From: Chimonanthus salicifolius | Taxonomy: Eukaryota; Streptophyta; Magnoliopsida; Laurales; Calycanthaceae | Length of the DNA: 64,000 nucleotides | Reading direction: 5' to 3' | Assembly: GCA_013350335.1 (NCBI GenBank) | Contig: CM023537.1 | Coordinates: 9,480,438-9,544,437 of the forward strand | Shown here: positions 44,712 to 56,738 of the stretch, in pieces | Layout: every line of letters begins with the position of its first letter | Numbering within the stretch: the stretch's first letter is position 1 | Notes under the pieces: generated by a model | Databases searched by the model: none | What the model was told of the DNA's origin: nothing | Seen by the model: only the letters and a program-made list of their open reading frames with translations | Position numbers and translations under genes: made by a program

Positions 44712-46855
44712 TCACACCTGGCCATTGCTTACAGTTAAACCACCATTTACCGGCTGCGTTTGGATGATTCTACCATCTCCTTTCTCTGTCGTCATCGACG
44801 GTGGCGACTTTTTGCCGAATAGGTATTCCATCTCTTCCAGGGTTTTACCGCTAGTCTCCAGGAATGTGGTGTAGAAAAAGATCCACGCCACCACCGAAAC
44901 ACCGCAAAAGAGGAAGAAGGCACCTCCGATAGGTGATGGCCTTATACAGAGATATGAATGTCATTGCCAGTGTTCCGCTGGTTACACGGTTGACCACCAA
45001 CCCCATACCCACACCCTGTGCTCGAAGCCTCAACGGGAAGATCTCAGAGCTGTAGACCCATGTGATTGGGCCGATCCCAATTGAGAAGAAGGAAACATAT
45101 AATAACACCATTGAGATGCAGAGTACGATCGCCCACACCAGTTGTTTATCTGGGTTGTGATCAATTACAGTCAATCCGAAGCCTAACGTAGCGAGGGAGA
45201 AGATCATGCCCCCCACGCCTGTGAGCAGGAGAGGCCGCCTTCCAAACTTGTCTAATAAGAATGTAGCCACCAGAATGAAACAGGTTTTCGGTGAATCCGA
45301 CGGCCACTGTTGCAGCAAGGAGAATACTTTTCCTGTTAATTCCAGCCTTCTGAAAAATGCTGAGGGCTATACAGTACTGCGGCTTCGATACCCGACGACT
45401 GTTGGAAGAAATGGATGCCACATGCTCCGATGAGAACCCTTCTTACGGACGGGGAAGGCCTCAGCAGCAGCTCCTTCCACACCCCTTCTCCGTGGCGGTT
45501 ACGTTTGGGCAAGGCGACGACTATGTCATCTGTGCAGTCTGTAGGGATTCCTGCTGCCTCTTTGATATCGGCTAGCCGAAGCTCGGCGTCCTCTTCGTTA
45601 TCCGACGTCTTAGCGAGCACCCGTTTTGCCTCACCCAGGCGGCCCTGCATGACGAGCCACCGGGGGGATTCCGGCATTGCCAATATGCCAAATCCTAGGA
45701 AGACTGCTGGAATTGCTCCCACTCCAAGCATCAGTCGCCAGCTGAGGTGTTGAGGGAGCTTGGAGAAGGCATAATTGGATACATATCCGAGCATGATTCC
45801 GGAATTGATGAACAAATCCGGCAGTGAAGTGAGGAAGCCACGAGATGAGACTGGAGAGACCTCTGCAGTGTAGACCGGCGCAATCAGAAGGGCGTAGCCA
45901 ACTCCTATCCCGGCAACAAATCTTCCCATCATGAGCAATGCAAAGTTGGTTGCGAAGCCCATCAGCAAGGCACCCACAAAGAAGATCACCGCCGCGACGA
46001 CGATGGTGTATCGCCTCCCAATCCAATCTGACGTTCTTCCGGCAGCCATTGCCCCAATCAGAGAGTAGAGATTGAGAATCCCCACAAGGATTTCTATCTG
46101 AGTGTCATTTAGTTTCAAGTCGTCTTTGATGAACAGAGAAGCTCCACTCATCACGCCAATATCTGTGGGACCCAAATAAAAGAATACAGAATATCAGTTC
46201 TAACCAACCACTGCCAGCCATGATGAATCAGTCGTCAGCTGTCTTTACAATAACTGTTCCTCCATGAATTTACAGAACAAAACTGGCATTACTCTCACGT
46301 AAAGACAAATGACATACTCAAAATTATTGATTGAAAAAGAAAATCAGTATATGAAAACAAAGAAGGAATCTTCAACAATATCAAAGAAATCTATTAAGTA
46401 TAATCGGCCCTTCAACACTCGAAAATGATACAAATGTACAAAACCCATATCATCTGAAGTAAGAAATTATTATTCATCAGGAAGAGGAACAAATTAAAAA
46501 AAAAAAACACAATTCTAGTTAATTCTCATAAATTATATTGTAAATAATAATGATAAATGAATAAAAAATAAGTTGAATATCTTTTATTATTAAAGATACC
46601 AGTGCTGTTATCAATTCTCGAGATTTGTTTGAGAAAAAAAATGGATCTTATTCAATTGAACATCACAATGAGAAGAATTCAATTTAAAGGAGGAACTAAC
46701 GTACCATAACCCAACAGAATGGAAGACATGGATGCAAGAATCGTGCAACCAAGTGCATACTTGTTCCTCCCTTGCTTTCTCGGTGGTGCTATCGCCGGTG
46801 GATGGTTATGAGAATCATGGGAATCTGCTTTCTCTTCCACCTTCTGATCCTCCAT
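44712..46855 (-). pseudogene. PLT: Polyol/monosaccharide transporter, copy A, three +1 frameshifts
   Basis: Exon 1 is 46855-46705 (start MEDQKVEEKADSHDS) and exon 2 begins at 46162 and ends with the stop at 44712-44714. The intron is GT-AG and splits the Asp codon of GYDIGVMSGA, the usual intron place in this family. It is a 12-helix MFS sugar transporter of the plant polyol transporter type: GRTSDWIGRRYTIV, PESPRWLV, DKFGRRPLLL, PITWVYSSEIFPLRLRAQG and GKTLEEMEYLFGKK are visible. Such proteins are proton symporters for sugar alcohols and sugars at the plasma membrane. Compared with copy B there is one extra base near 45360, 45284 and 44930, and the conserved ETRGK reads ETSGK. As written it would stop after the helix-7 region. 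Whether the indels are real needs checking. Confidence 0.85.
46163..46704 (-). other. Intron of transporter copy A
   Basis: A 542-bp AT-rich intron with canonical GT-AG ends. No nested feature seen. Confidence 0.7.
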
Positions 46856-48919
46856 CTCTCTATACATGAAGCCTCTCTAGGGAGAGAGAAGCTAGAAGCT
46901 TTGGAAGAGAAGCTCTTCAATTTCCACAGTTTTTCTTACTTGGGAGATAGATAATAAATAGTCATGTCCTCGCAATGAGAATTTAGGGAGATTATATATA
47001 TAGATAGAAGCTGTAAATATTTTTCAAAGATTCCTGCCCATAAGATATTATCAGCCGCCTATATATATTAGTATAAATGTATCCACCTAAGATTTCGCAG
47101 CAACATATTAAATAAACAAAATCATCATCAATCAATGACGGTCATTTTCACTTAGAATATCTGGTAAAACATATGTGATAAAATTGTTGAAAATGGCAGT
47201 ATAGAATCAGAAAAGCATGACTAGAGAGGAGTCTTTGGGGTGGATACATGACTGGACAAGTGAAATCAGTGTAAGTGTTTGTGTGCTCCATCTATCTAGA
47301 GTTTTACATTCTAGACTAAATGAACACGTTAAAGCCATGGTACTGAGTATTGGGCTCAGTCTACGACCAACTGTGGAGGAGCTGAGTTGAAGTTTTATAG
47401 GCAAGTTGAACAGGAGAATTTTTAAAAAAAAAATATTGATAGCTCAAAGTCACGGGTCAGATATACGTAACTCAACAAATGGATATGAGAAAGTCATTGA
47501 AAAAGAATAGAAGAAATAAGAGGTAGAGATTTTGGGATTTTCGGATAATTTAAGAGAAGTACGGAATATTCGAGAATAATTTAGAATGCGGTAGAAGAGT
47601 CTCGAACAATCTGGAAGGTTTCGAAATATTCCGAATGATTGCAAGAAAACTCTAGAGAATGTTTGAGTGAATATTAGTCTTGAGTGTACAAGTAGGTAAA
47701 GTTGACTTGTTCAACAATCGCAGTGGTGCATGAGTGATTCGTGAGCTCAACTCTAAGTATGTGACATCCCGTAATTTAAGGAATACGAAAATTTAATTAA
47801 CAAAAAATTAAACAAGTCAAAAAGGGTTAAGTAATAATTAACATAAAAAATAAAACTAAGTCAAAAAGGGTTACGTGAGGAGTTGGGGTCAGGTGCATTT
47901 TTTTATCCTCCTTGGAAAAATTCATTGGTTTTCTTTTTTATTTTATTTTCTGGTTCATGTGTGAATAAGATTGCGATCAAATTAGTCTTGTTTGGTATTA
48001 GAAATTTTAAGGTAAAACTTTGAATTTTGTAGAATTAGATAAATTCTTTTATGTGAAATTATTTTAGTAGATTGTTGAGAAATGATCTGGTGAACCAATT
48101 CTTCTATAAGCACTACAAAGAAAAAGAAAAAAGATTATTTCATTCAATGTCATCATCAAATGTAGAAACTCTTAGACAAAAAATAATAAATATAAATATA
48201 ATTCAACTGGTAATCACTCACATTAGAAATAGGAATTATAAAACCTCTTTCTATCCTATCACTGTAACTCTACAATAGGAACTATAAAAAATTAATCATT
48301 TATAATAATTTAAGTTTTCATAGAAAATGAAAATGACCCATTTTTGTCATATTTTATTCAAATATGTATTGTTAGCTAAAAAAGTCAATAGATCTCTAGA
48401 CAGAGATTAATTTCGAAGCTCTTGGCATTTGGACAAATTGATTTTTACAAGTTGATTTTCTAAATCCAATTTTTAATTTAGCTTTCGAATTTATAATTTT
48501 ATAGTTGTCAACTTTGTAGAACTTCTGAAAAAAATTAGTAAATTAAGTGTTAAGAATTTGTAAAAATACTATGAGAAGATTGAGACGTGAGCGTGACATT
48601 AACTAGAATCCTAATTTGACGCTGATCCGTAAATAGTACTTAAGCCCGGTCCGACGCGGATTTATGCGGGCACGTGTCGTTTATGTTTAAAAAAGAAAAT
48701 CTACAATTTGGCGTTCTGCGCTGGCCACAGTAGCACAGTCGCAGAGCGTTCTGCACACATAGGCTTTTGACAAGTGTTGAGGATATTTTTGTCCAGAAGA
48801 AAAATATCTTTGAAAGTTCAGAATTCGAAGATCGATTCATAAATGGGCGTAGTGACCAAAACCGTAAGAAAGATAATCTGAAGAATTTGGGTCTTTTTTA
48901 TATTTATTTATTTGCAAGT
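46856..48919. other. Spacer upstream of transporter copy A
   Basis: The first few hundred bases hold the transporter promoter. A TATATATAT stretch lies near 46993. I see no coding gene in the rest. Confidence 0.45.
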
Positions 48920-49680
48920 CATTTAGACACCGTATATTTTTGTCATCGGAGATCAATTTTCGATCGATTAAACAGTCAAGTTTATTGTCACTTGATCAAT
49001 CGATTCCTTCGTTTCATAAGTTAGTTGGAAAAATTGAATTAATCGCTCGATTCCTTCATTCCATAAGCTAGCTGGAAAAATTGAATCAATCGCACGATTC
49101 TGTTTTGTCTACCAATTGAAACATGCGATTGATTCATTCGGAAAATCGATCGATTGATTCATGTTCCTTCAGAAAATCGATCGATTGGTTCATGTTTAAG
49201 CTACAGTAATGTATAGTATATTATTTAAATAATAAAACTTTAACGTTATTTTTTTAAGCACGGTGTATTTTTAAAATTTCTCAAATTGAATATTCGAACT
49301 AATTACGATAACCTGATAAAAATAAGGTTAAAAATCTATTATTTAAATAATATACTATACGTTACTGTAGCTTAAACATAATCAATCGATCGATTTTCTG
49401 AACGAACATGAATCAACTGATCGATTTTCTGAACAAACATGAATCAATCGATCGATTTTCTGAACGAATCAATCGCATATTTCAATCGGTCGACAAAACA
49501 GAATCGTGTGATTGATTCAATGTTTTCAGCTAGCTTATGGAATGAAGGGATCAATCGATTGAGTGAAAATGAACTTGACTGTTCAATCGATCGATTCCAC
49601 ACGGAAGGGGTAAAATCGTAATTTCCAGTAAAAAATTGAAAATCGGTGTCTGGTGGCAAAAACATGCGGTGTCTAAATGG
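48920..49680. mobile_element. Foldback (long palindromic) element
   Basis: The left arm (about 48920-49252) and right arm (about 49318-49680) are inverted copies. Outer ends CATTTAGACACC and GGTGTCTAAATG match, as do AATCGATCGATTGATTCATG, CTAGCTGGAAAAATTGAATC and the inner TATAGTATATTATTTAAATA. The loop is about 65 bp. AATCGATCGATT motifs are repeated several times inside each arm. There is no coding capacity. A transcript across it would form a long hairpin. Confidence 0.85.
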
Positions 49681-51690
49681 CTGACCTTATTTATTTTGGA
49701 TGTCTATCACAGTATTCTACATCAAATTTATTACGAGATAGAGATTGAGTGAAATTTTTATTTTATATTTATTTATGTATCACTTATCAAATATTGATGA
49801 ATTGATATGTAAAAATATATATATGTAGAGTGGTGTGTTATTGATTTATCGGTACTTGATGAGCGAGTGATACACTGATAAGAGTAAAAAAAAATTCACT
49901 CTATTCCGTGTCTCCTAATAAATTATCTTTTTAAAGTCAATTCACCGAAACTTCAAATTATTTACCACAAAAGATTCGGCGAGTTGAAAGTCAAAATGAG
50001 TAATACAATAAAATTCGTATCAAATTACACAAAATACCTATAGGAAGATTGCTACCTTATATTTTACCGATCATGTTAAATAGGTATACTCACTTCATGT
50101 TTATTTAAGATTCACTTCGGATAGAGTTTGAATCAAATTTATTGATTTATTTAGATAAAATGACTTTTTTAAGGAGACAAATATCAAAACTACCTTTCAA
50201 ATTCAATAAACTGTGACTGCACTCTATGTAATTAACTTGACAGCAGATAGATTCAAGATAAATCCATTAGTCATTTTTAATCATGCACACAAGTCAGTGA
50301 AATAAATTGTTGAATAAGAATTAGTGAATGGCTCATTATCATAACCCATTATTCAAATGGCTAATAATTTATGTCTAATTAAATTTAAAAAATACTTAGT
50401 TCACATATGCCCTTTATAATTTATATAACAAAATTGCTCCAATGACATGTTATGTAATTCTCACTTTAGTGGAGTTATTTGAGAATGTAAAATAAAGAAG
50501 TATCATATAATTTTTTTTTAATATAAGATACTTTGTATTTTAATTTGCACCATGTATTATAAATGGGACAAAACTTGATGATGATGCATTGTGGCCCTTA
50601 GTTCTTGTATTTAAGTTTGAAAATTTAGTACTAAGACATATCAAACAAAGAAGACCAATATTATACATTAAAGCTCGTTGTTAATTGTTTAAGTATTGAA
50701 TATTATATCTTAAAATGACATTTAAAAATATAAAAGAAAATATCTTTGTCAAATTTGGTATAATATATTAATATCACCACATGCTAGGCAGAAATGTTCA
50801 CATAAATTGATCAAAATATTGATAAATCGGACGACCACAACACTAATCACGATGATAATTTAATTGTAGCCGATTACAAGGCTCATTATACATAATTCGG
50901 CTAAAATCTAAAGTTACAGTTATTTCTTTTGTTTAAATTCAATATGAGATAAGGTTATTTTAGAAATATTAGACATTAAGTACTGATAGAGTTGTAACTG
51001 GAAATCCGCATACGCATATTTGCATTGATGGAGTTTTATCTTAATACTCTCTTTAAATAAAAGTAAAAATTGATCATCAAACTAACCTCTCAAGTTAATA
51101 TTTCTTTATTTTATTATTACATGACTGTAATACTTCAATCATAAAGGCTTACATTTTATTTATTATTGGAGAGAAAAGAATGAAGAAGTCCAAGGTAATC
51201 ATAAATAAGCAATGAATTTTGATGTTTGGATTTTTTCAAAAGAATGACAGACAGCGTTTTGACTTTTGAGTGTTGTTCTCCGAAAGAGATATCCTTTCAA
51301 CTTCTGGATCATGGAGAAAACGTAGCTATGGTTTTTTTTTTTAAGTCTCAACATTTTTTTTTTTTTTTAGAGAAATTGCATAAAACTCAATAAAATCTAC
51401 ACAGGCCTACTATCATAAAGTACATCAAGTGAGATTATATAAATTCAAATTTAATACCTACATTTATGTAGGCAAAAATTAAACAAGAATAGAGATAAAA
51501 TATTTAAATTTAAAAGTGATTTTGAAATATGTTTTTAGATTCAATAATCAATTTTTATAGCTTTTTATCAAAAATTAAAATATATTTTCAAGTTAAATAT
51601 ATCTAATAAAAACAATTCAAATAATATAATATATGAGACTCATTAAGAAGATATATATTAATAAAAAAAACTCTGACAGCAAAGAAGTGC
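49681..51690. other. AT-rich spacer, nothing recognised
   Basis: I see no ORF with domain features, no terminal repeats and no RNA gene. Poly-T runs near 51330 and 51356 may be element tails. Confidence 0.45.
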
Positions 51691-52735
51691 ATTATAAAGA
51701 GTTGTGTGCATTTAAAAGTTTATTGAACATTGGAGAATTCGAAGAGAAGTATGTTGGGATATGGTGGCTCAGATCCATAGTCCTAAATGTGCAAGACTCC
51801 AAATAAATAGCAATTACTATTTTAATGCTATAGAATGGAATGGATTCTATCTCAAATTGGGCAACCACTGTATACGAATCTGTTAGCAATACTGGGCAGT
51901 GTCTTAATATAAAAGGGGTATCTTTGGCAAGAGGAGTTTGGCTGTATGTACTGGCTGTAAAACTCAAAGACGGATTTGCCATTTGGCAGGCTTTCTTTAT
52001 AAGAGAAGGATAGCAATAGAAATTGCTAATGTAAGAACCCGATTGAAGGTATATAAAAGGACTGTCTGGCTGACGGGAAAGGGTTGTGGAATCCCAGGAA
52101 GGCATTGAGAGAGGGACGTCTTTGAGGAAGGCCTTTTGGCCTTGGGCCTCTAAGTCGCATGTGAAGAGGGCCTTATGTGGCCGCATGCAAGACGGCGTGG
52201 AATCTCAACGGTACACAGATTTGACGATGTCTGGAGGACAGCTCGATGGCCGAAGAGGGGCAGAAGCAATAGTGCAATACCGCTGCAGATCTGGGTCTTC
52301 AGATCTGTGAGTGGCAGCCAGCAGGAGTGCGGCTGGAGAGACGAAGCCCCTTCGCCATAGCAGAGGTGGAGATCTGTGTGTGTGTGGGACACACCATCAT
52401 CGGAGACGCTCGCGTTTGAAAAGCATGTCGGGATTGCTCGTAGGACGCAGGAAGCGTAGAGGGAGGAACACAGAGGTTTGGGTTCACTATTCTGGGTATG
52501 AGAGAGATTCACATCAACTGAGAGGTGACGTCGATGTGTCATATACATGGGTGTACAAAGGGCTCGGGACTTCGAGTTTGGGCTCATGACTCAAGGGAGT
52601 CATATTATTGTACATGTATTTATTTCTCATTCGGAAAATTCGACTATACAGTTGAATCATTCGAAGGATCTGAAGAAAATACAAATAAAGTATTCTTCGA
52701 CTGTGCCTGAAAACACATTTGAGAGTGTCAAAAGA
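51691..52735. other. GC-richer unassigned segment
   Basis: The part 52080-52600 is clearly less AT-rich than its surroundings and has overlapping open frames on both strands, the longest 164 and 145 codons on the minus strand. None shows a recognisable domain. A TATATAAAAGG box on the plus strand near 52050 precedes the GC-rich part. It could be an LTR or other transposon piece. Confidence 0.3.
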
Positions 52736-53250
52736 CCTTAAGTTTTAAAATATTTTTATCAGGTTATCATAATTAGTCCGGATATTCAATTTGAGAAATT
52801 TAAGAAATACACAGTACTTAAAAAATAAGTGTGTATGTTGTCGATGCTATGGTAATGCATAGTACATTAATTAAATAATAAAATCTTCTTTAAAACTTTA
52901 AAGTTATTTTTTAAGCACTGTGTATTTTCAAAATTTCTCAAATTGAATATTTGAACTAATTACGATAACCAGATAAAAATACTTTAAGACTTAAAGGTTT
53001 TTCTTAACACTTCCAAATGTATTTTCAGCACAGTAGAGGGATACTTTTATTTGTAAAATACTGTATTTTAAGTATTTAAGAGTGTCAAAAGATCTTGAAT
53101 TCTTAAAGTATTTTTATCAGGCTATTAGTAATTCTTCCAGATATTCAATTTGAGAAATTTTGAAAATACACATTACTTAAAAAATAACTTTAAAATTTTA
53201 AAAGAGATTTTATTATTTAAATAATGCAGAATTACTGTAGCAATAGAACC
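52736..53250. mobile_element. Second foldback-like element, at the duplication junction
   Basis: The unit GATATTCAATTTGAGAAATT with TTTTTATCAGG upstream occurs at 52755-52810 and 53110-53165, and inverted at 52930-52985. The centre matches the loop of the element at 48920 (AATTTCTCAAATTGAATATT, ACTAATTACGATAACC). It ends about five bases before the duplication copy B begins. Confidence 0.7.
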
Positions 53251-53254
53251 CAAA

Positions 53255-55142
53255 TATATGGGTCAGACCCAAATGGATCAAGGGTTTTCGATCCAGGATC
53301 TTCTGTAAGGTTTTGAACGTGTTCTTTAGAAGGTGGCATTGGTGTAAAGAGTTCTCATAGAGGCTATAAGTTGATCACAGTGAGCCAGATGGGAAACTGT
53401 TGGACTAATTCTTGGGGTAGAATTTTAATGGGATATACCAAAAAGGGGAGCATTTTATGAAGGGAAATTCTTTTGTTACGGTCTTGGTTGGTAATTGCTT
53501 ATTTGCTGATAAAAAGAAAGTAGTTTGTACTTTCTATAGCCCATACCTTTTGTTTATACTTTTAATGGGCCATGCATTTAGACTCTGGAGTCTGCAGTAG
53601 GCTTTTATCATGTGTATATATTTACTTATTTGTTAATTGCAAGGTTGTTCATTATGCACTTCAACCCCATGGCTCTCTTCTTTTTCTTTTTCTGAACTTT
53701 TTTATGTGATGCTAATCTTCTTGGTCTTTGGTCCATCCCTTCTTTTGGGTCCCAAAGTCAACTCTCGGACCAAGGAGAGGAGCAGATATTGTCAAACTGG
53801 AAAATTTTGCAAGTGGTTCATTATGATATAGTTTGACCTCATAGATCATTGGAGCAGCATATCTCTGTGTAGTCATTGATCCTTGTTTTCCCTCATATGG
53901 AGAAACTCTGCACCTTTGGTATCCATTCTCCAATGCTTTGTGGTGTTTCGTCATTTCTCCATTTTTGTCATGTCGATTGCCCCTCCTTCCTTCTGGTGTC
54001 TTGTGGATAGTTGGAAGTCAGGACTGAGGAGCATTCAAGAACAAGGTAAACTGTTACAGAAAATGATTCCTCTGCCCATATGACGGGAGTTCTGGAAAGA
54101 GGAGTAAAGTTGCCACTTAGTTCTCTATCTATAAAAATATGGACAGTTGTACCTTACCTTATACAGCTCTCTGATTTCTTAATGTTTACTTTGTTAGAAA
54201 GTGGAGTAAGTTGACCTCCTCTTTGCTTTCCTTCATCTCATCAAATGCGTGCATGTTTTTTGAACTCTTCACTTTCCATGTTGTCATTCCCTTGGACCTC
54301 TAGGGAATCTCATGAAATTATTTGGGGATCGTGTCCTTCCGTAAGAAAGTCAAGTGTTCAAAAACTATATCACTTGCTCATTTCCACAAAAAAAAAAAAA
54401 AAAAATTGAACACAAGATCACTTGCAGAATGTTGGAAGCAACCACAGGGTCTAATGAGGATGAAACTTCAACTAGAGAGTTCACTCACAGGCAGAACCAT
54501 TGCACTAGTAAAGTGGAGTCTACGATCCAAAGAATTGGTGGGGCTATTTGCAGCTTGTCTTTATGGGATCTTGAGGGGAAGAATCCGGTCTAAGCTTGTT
54601 TGATTTGTGGTAGGGGATATACCGTGGATGAAGCATCATATTACTCTTGTATCTTATATATCACTGATTCTTCCATCTTTCTATGTACTCAATGTACTCT
54701 ATGGATAGCCTATGGGTATTGGATCTACAGTGCTTTTCCTTTTTCTAATAAAATTTATCCGCCCCCCCAAACCACACAAAAAAAAACCCACACACAAACA
54801 GATTCCCACACAACTTGTCCTCATGCTCATCCCATCTATCTAGGGATTTGAGAATTTGCAAACTTGTGCAGTTGTGAGATTCATCTTTTTAAAAAAAAAA
54901 AATCAGAATAATTTCGTTCCAAATTCAATGTTGTATGTGGGACAGCTTGATAAGGAGACAAGCCCAACTTATAGGCTAGATGGTCTACATGGCGGGTCCC
55001 ATCTGATGCATAGCTTGGATGTTGTAGTAAGACTAATGTGTGATATTATTATTAACAAGCCTGCTATTTATTGGATGCTATGGATTCTGACACAATGGAT
55101 GACCGACTTGAAGTTATTTTCTAATGGATCCAATCTTATCAG
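53255..55142. other. Duplicated part of PBRP1 intron 1
   Basis: It corresponds to 35225-37100. No gene lies here in either copy; short ORFs are shared noise. Confidence 0.6.
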
Positions 55143-56738
55143 GAAATATCGATTGCTGCCAACCAGCCTCAGAAGGAGATTGGAAAATATATTAAAATCC
55201 TTGGCGAATCTCTGAAGCTAAGCCAACCCATCAACAGCAATTCCATTTCTGTCCACATGCCACGGTTTTGCACTCTCCTACAGCTGAACAAATCTGCTCA
55301 GGTATATTCTGCCACAACTGACATCATCCTGTAAGGCAATTTAATTTATTTTCGTCTAGTGCAAAAGGAAAATAAGATACATCTTTTAATATTGTCAGAG
55401 ACTTGCAACGCACATTGGAGAAGTTGTAATCAACAAATGCTTCTGCACACGGCGTAACCCTATCAGCATATCTGCTGCTGCTATATATCTTTCATGACAG
55501 CTAGAAGACAAACGCAAGACCCAGGCTGAGATTTGCAAAGTAACCGGTCTTACTGAGGTAACCCTTCGTAAAGTCTACAAGGAGCTTCTGGAAAATTGGG
55601 ATGATCTACTACCTCCAGGCTACACTCCAGCTGTTCCGCCAGAGAAGGCATTTCCCACAACTACAATTGCAACTGTCGGCCCTTTTTTTTTGAACAGTAA
55701 CAATGAGATTTCATTATGAGAAGGAAATAAGTACAAAAGATAAGGAGGGTCTAACAGGATTAGATCCAAGATAAAAGAGGACCAGGAAAGATAATAAGAA
55801 AGAGAACAAGCCACACAATACATGAGCGGCAAAAGGAACATATAAAGTCATAAAAAGAAAAGGCCGGAAAACTGGTCCAAAACTCCAAGTTTGGCAAAAT
55901 AATCTGCCACGCCGTTTGCTTCACGCCTGATCTGATTAAAGGAGACGTCCATCCCAGCAGCCAGGTCTCTGACTTCCCTAACTGTGATGATCAATTTCCA
56001 AGGGGGGCGCTTAAGTCTCTTAGCCCATTTGATCGCATTTGCCGAGTCACCTTCGATAATTAATTTTCCATGCCCATAGGTTTTCCAGATGATTAAATCT
56101 CACTTAATACTAAGGATTTATGCCTCATTGCAACTGCCCGTCCTTTGAACCCTAAAGTTGAAACAGTTGAGATTTCTTCTTCAAGTGCCCAACCAGACAA
56201 GGACAAGCAACCTGAAGTCATAAAACCAAGTAAAGCACCAGAAATTTTGGAAACAGAAAATTGGCCAAAAGGCAAAGAGGAGGCCAATAAAAGCAAATTA
56301 TGTTGCCCATCTTTAGCATCTTATGTAGTACCAAATGTTGATCCACGGGTCATGAATCAGGGGGCCTTTTGGCAACCACATCTTTTGTTTGGTGTGCCTG
56401 GCTTTAGGCAGGAAGAAGAGAAAAATCAAAAGCCTGATCGAGGAATAGACATAAACCAAACTCTCTCAAACTCTAACACTTCAGATTTTGAGAAGGATGG
56501 TGGAGACTGTAGTGGTAGTAGTAGTACTCAGAATGCAGCTCAGATATGTGTTACTTCTGCTTCATATGAAAACTCAAACCCATGGGCATTTCATCATCAA
56601 GGACCACTTATATCTCGTTCTTCTTATGCACAGTTTGTGCAATCACAGATGGTGTCCAGTTTAGCAGCCAGGCGTCAAAGGGTTGGGAGTTCGAGTGAAG
56701 GAGAGAAGACTGACCAGTCTGCAGAAACCAATAGGTAA
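55143..56738 (+). pseudogene. PBRP1 exons 2-3 only, copy B, disrupted
   Basis: The exon-2 match is 55143-55301 (intact, with Leu to Gln in IAANQPQKEI) and the exon-3 match is 55399-55675 plus 56127-56738. Exon 1 with its zinc ribbon was not duplicated, so the start codon and promoter are missing. In exon 3 the Cys codon of IYLACQLED is TGA (55495-55497, in frame). A 451-bp LINE fragment sits between the codons of the TTTIAT stretch. The downstream 197 codons match copy A except for small changes, which only shows that the duplication is young. It cannot make a TFIIB-like protein. Confidence 0.93.
55676..56126 (-). mobile_element. 5'-truncated LINE inserted in PBRP1 copy B
   Basis: The 451-bp insert is absent from copy A and flanked by a perfect 10-bp target-site duplication ATTGCAACTG (55666-55675 and 56127-56136). 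Read on the minus strand it encodes an RNase H-like core, LIIEGDSANAIKWAKRLKR then PPWKLIITVREVRDL and RREANGVADYFAKLG. It ends in an A8-type tail (CCTTTTTTTTGAAC on the plus strand). Poly-A, a variable-length target duplication and 5' truncation are hallmarks of L1-like target-primed insertion. Confidence 0.95.

Larger units (their letters stand above)
35225..45393 (+). repeat. Segmental duplication, copy A
   Basis: This stretch is repeated collinearly at 53255-64000. Similarity starts at TATATGGGTCAGACCC (35225 and 53255) and runs through PBRP1 exons 2-3, the DUF7086 gene, the spacers and the transporter gene. Position 45393 corresponds to the last base of the window, so the true end lies beyond it. 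The start offset is about 18.03 kb and grows to about 18.6 kb because of indels and insertions in copy B. Confidence 0.95.
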
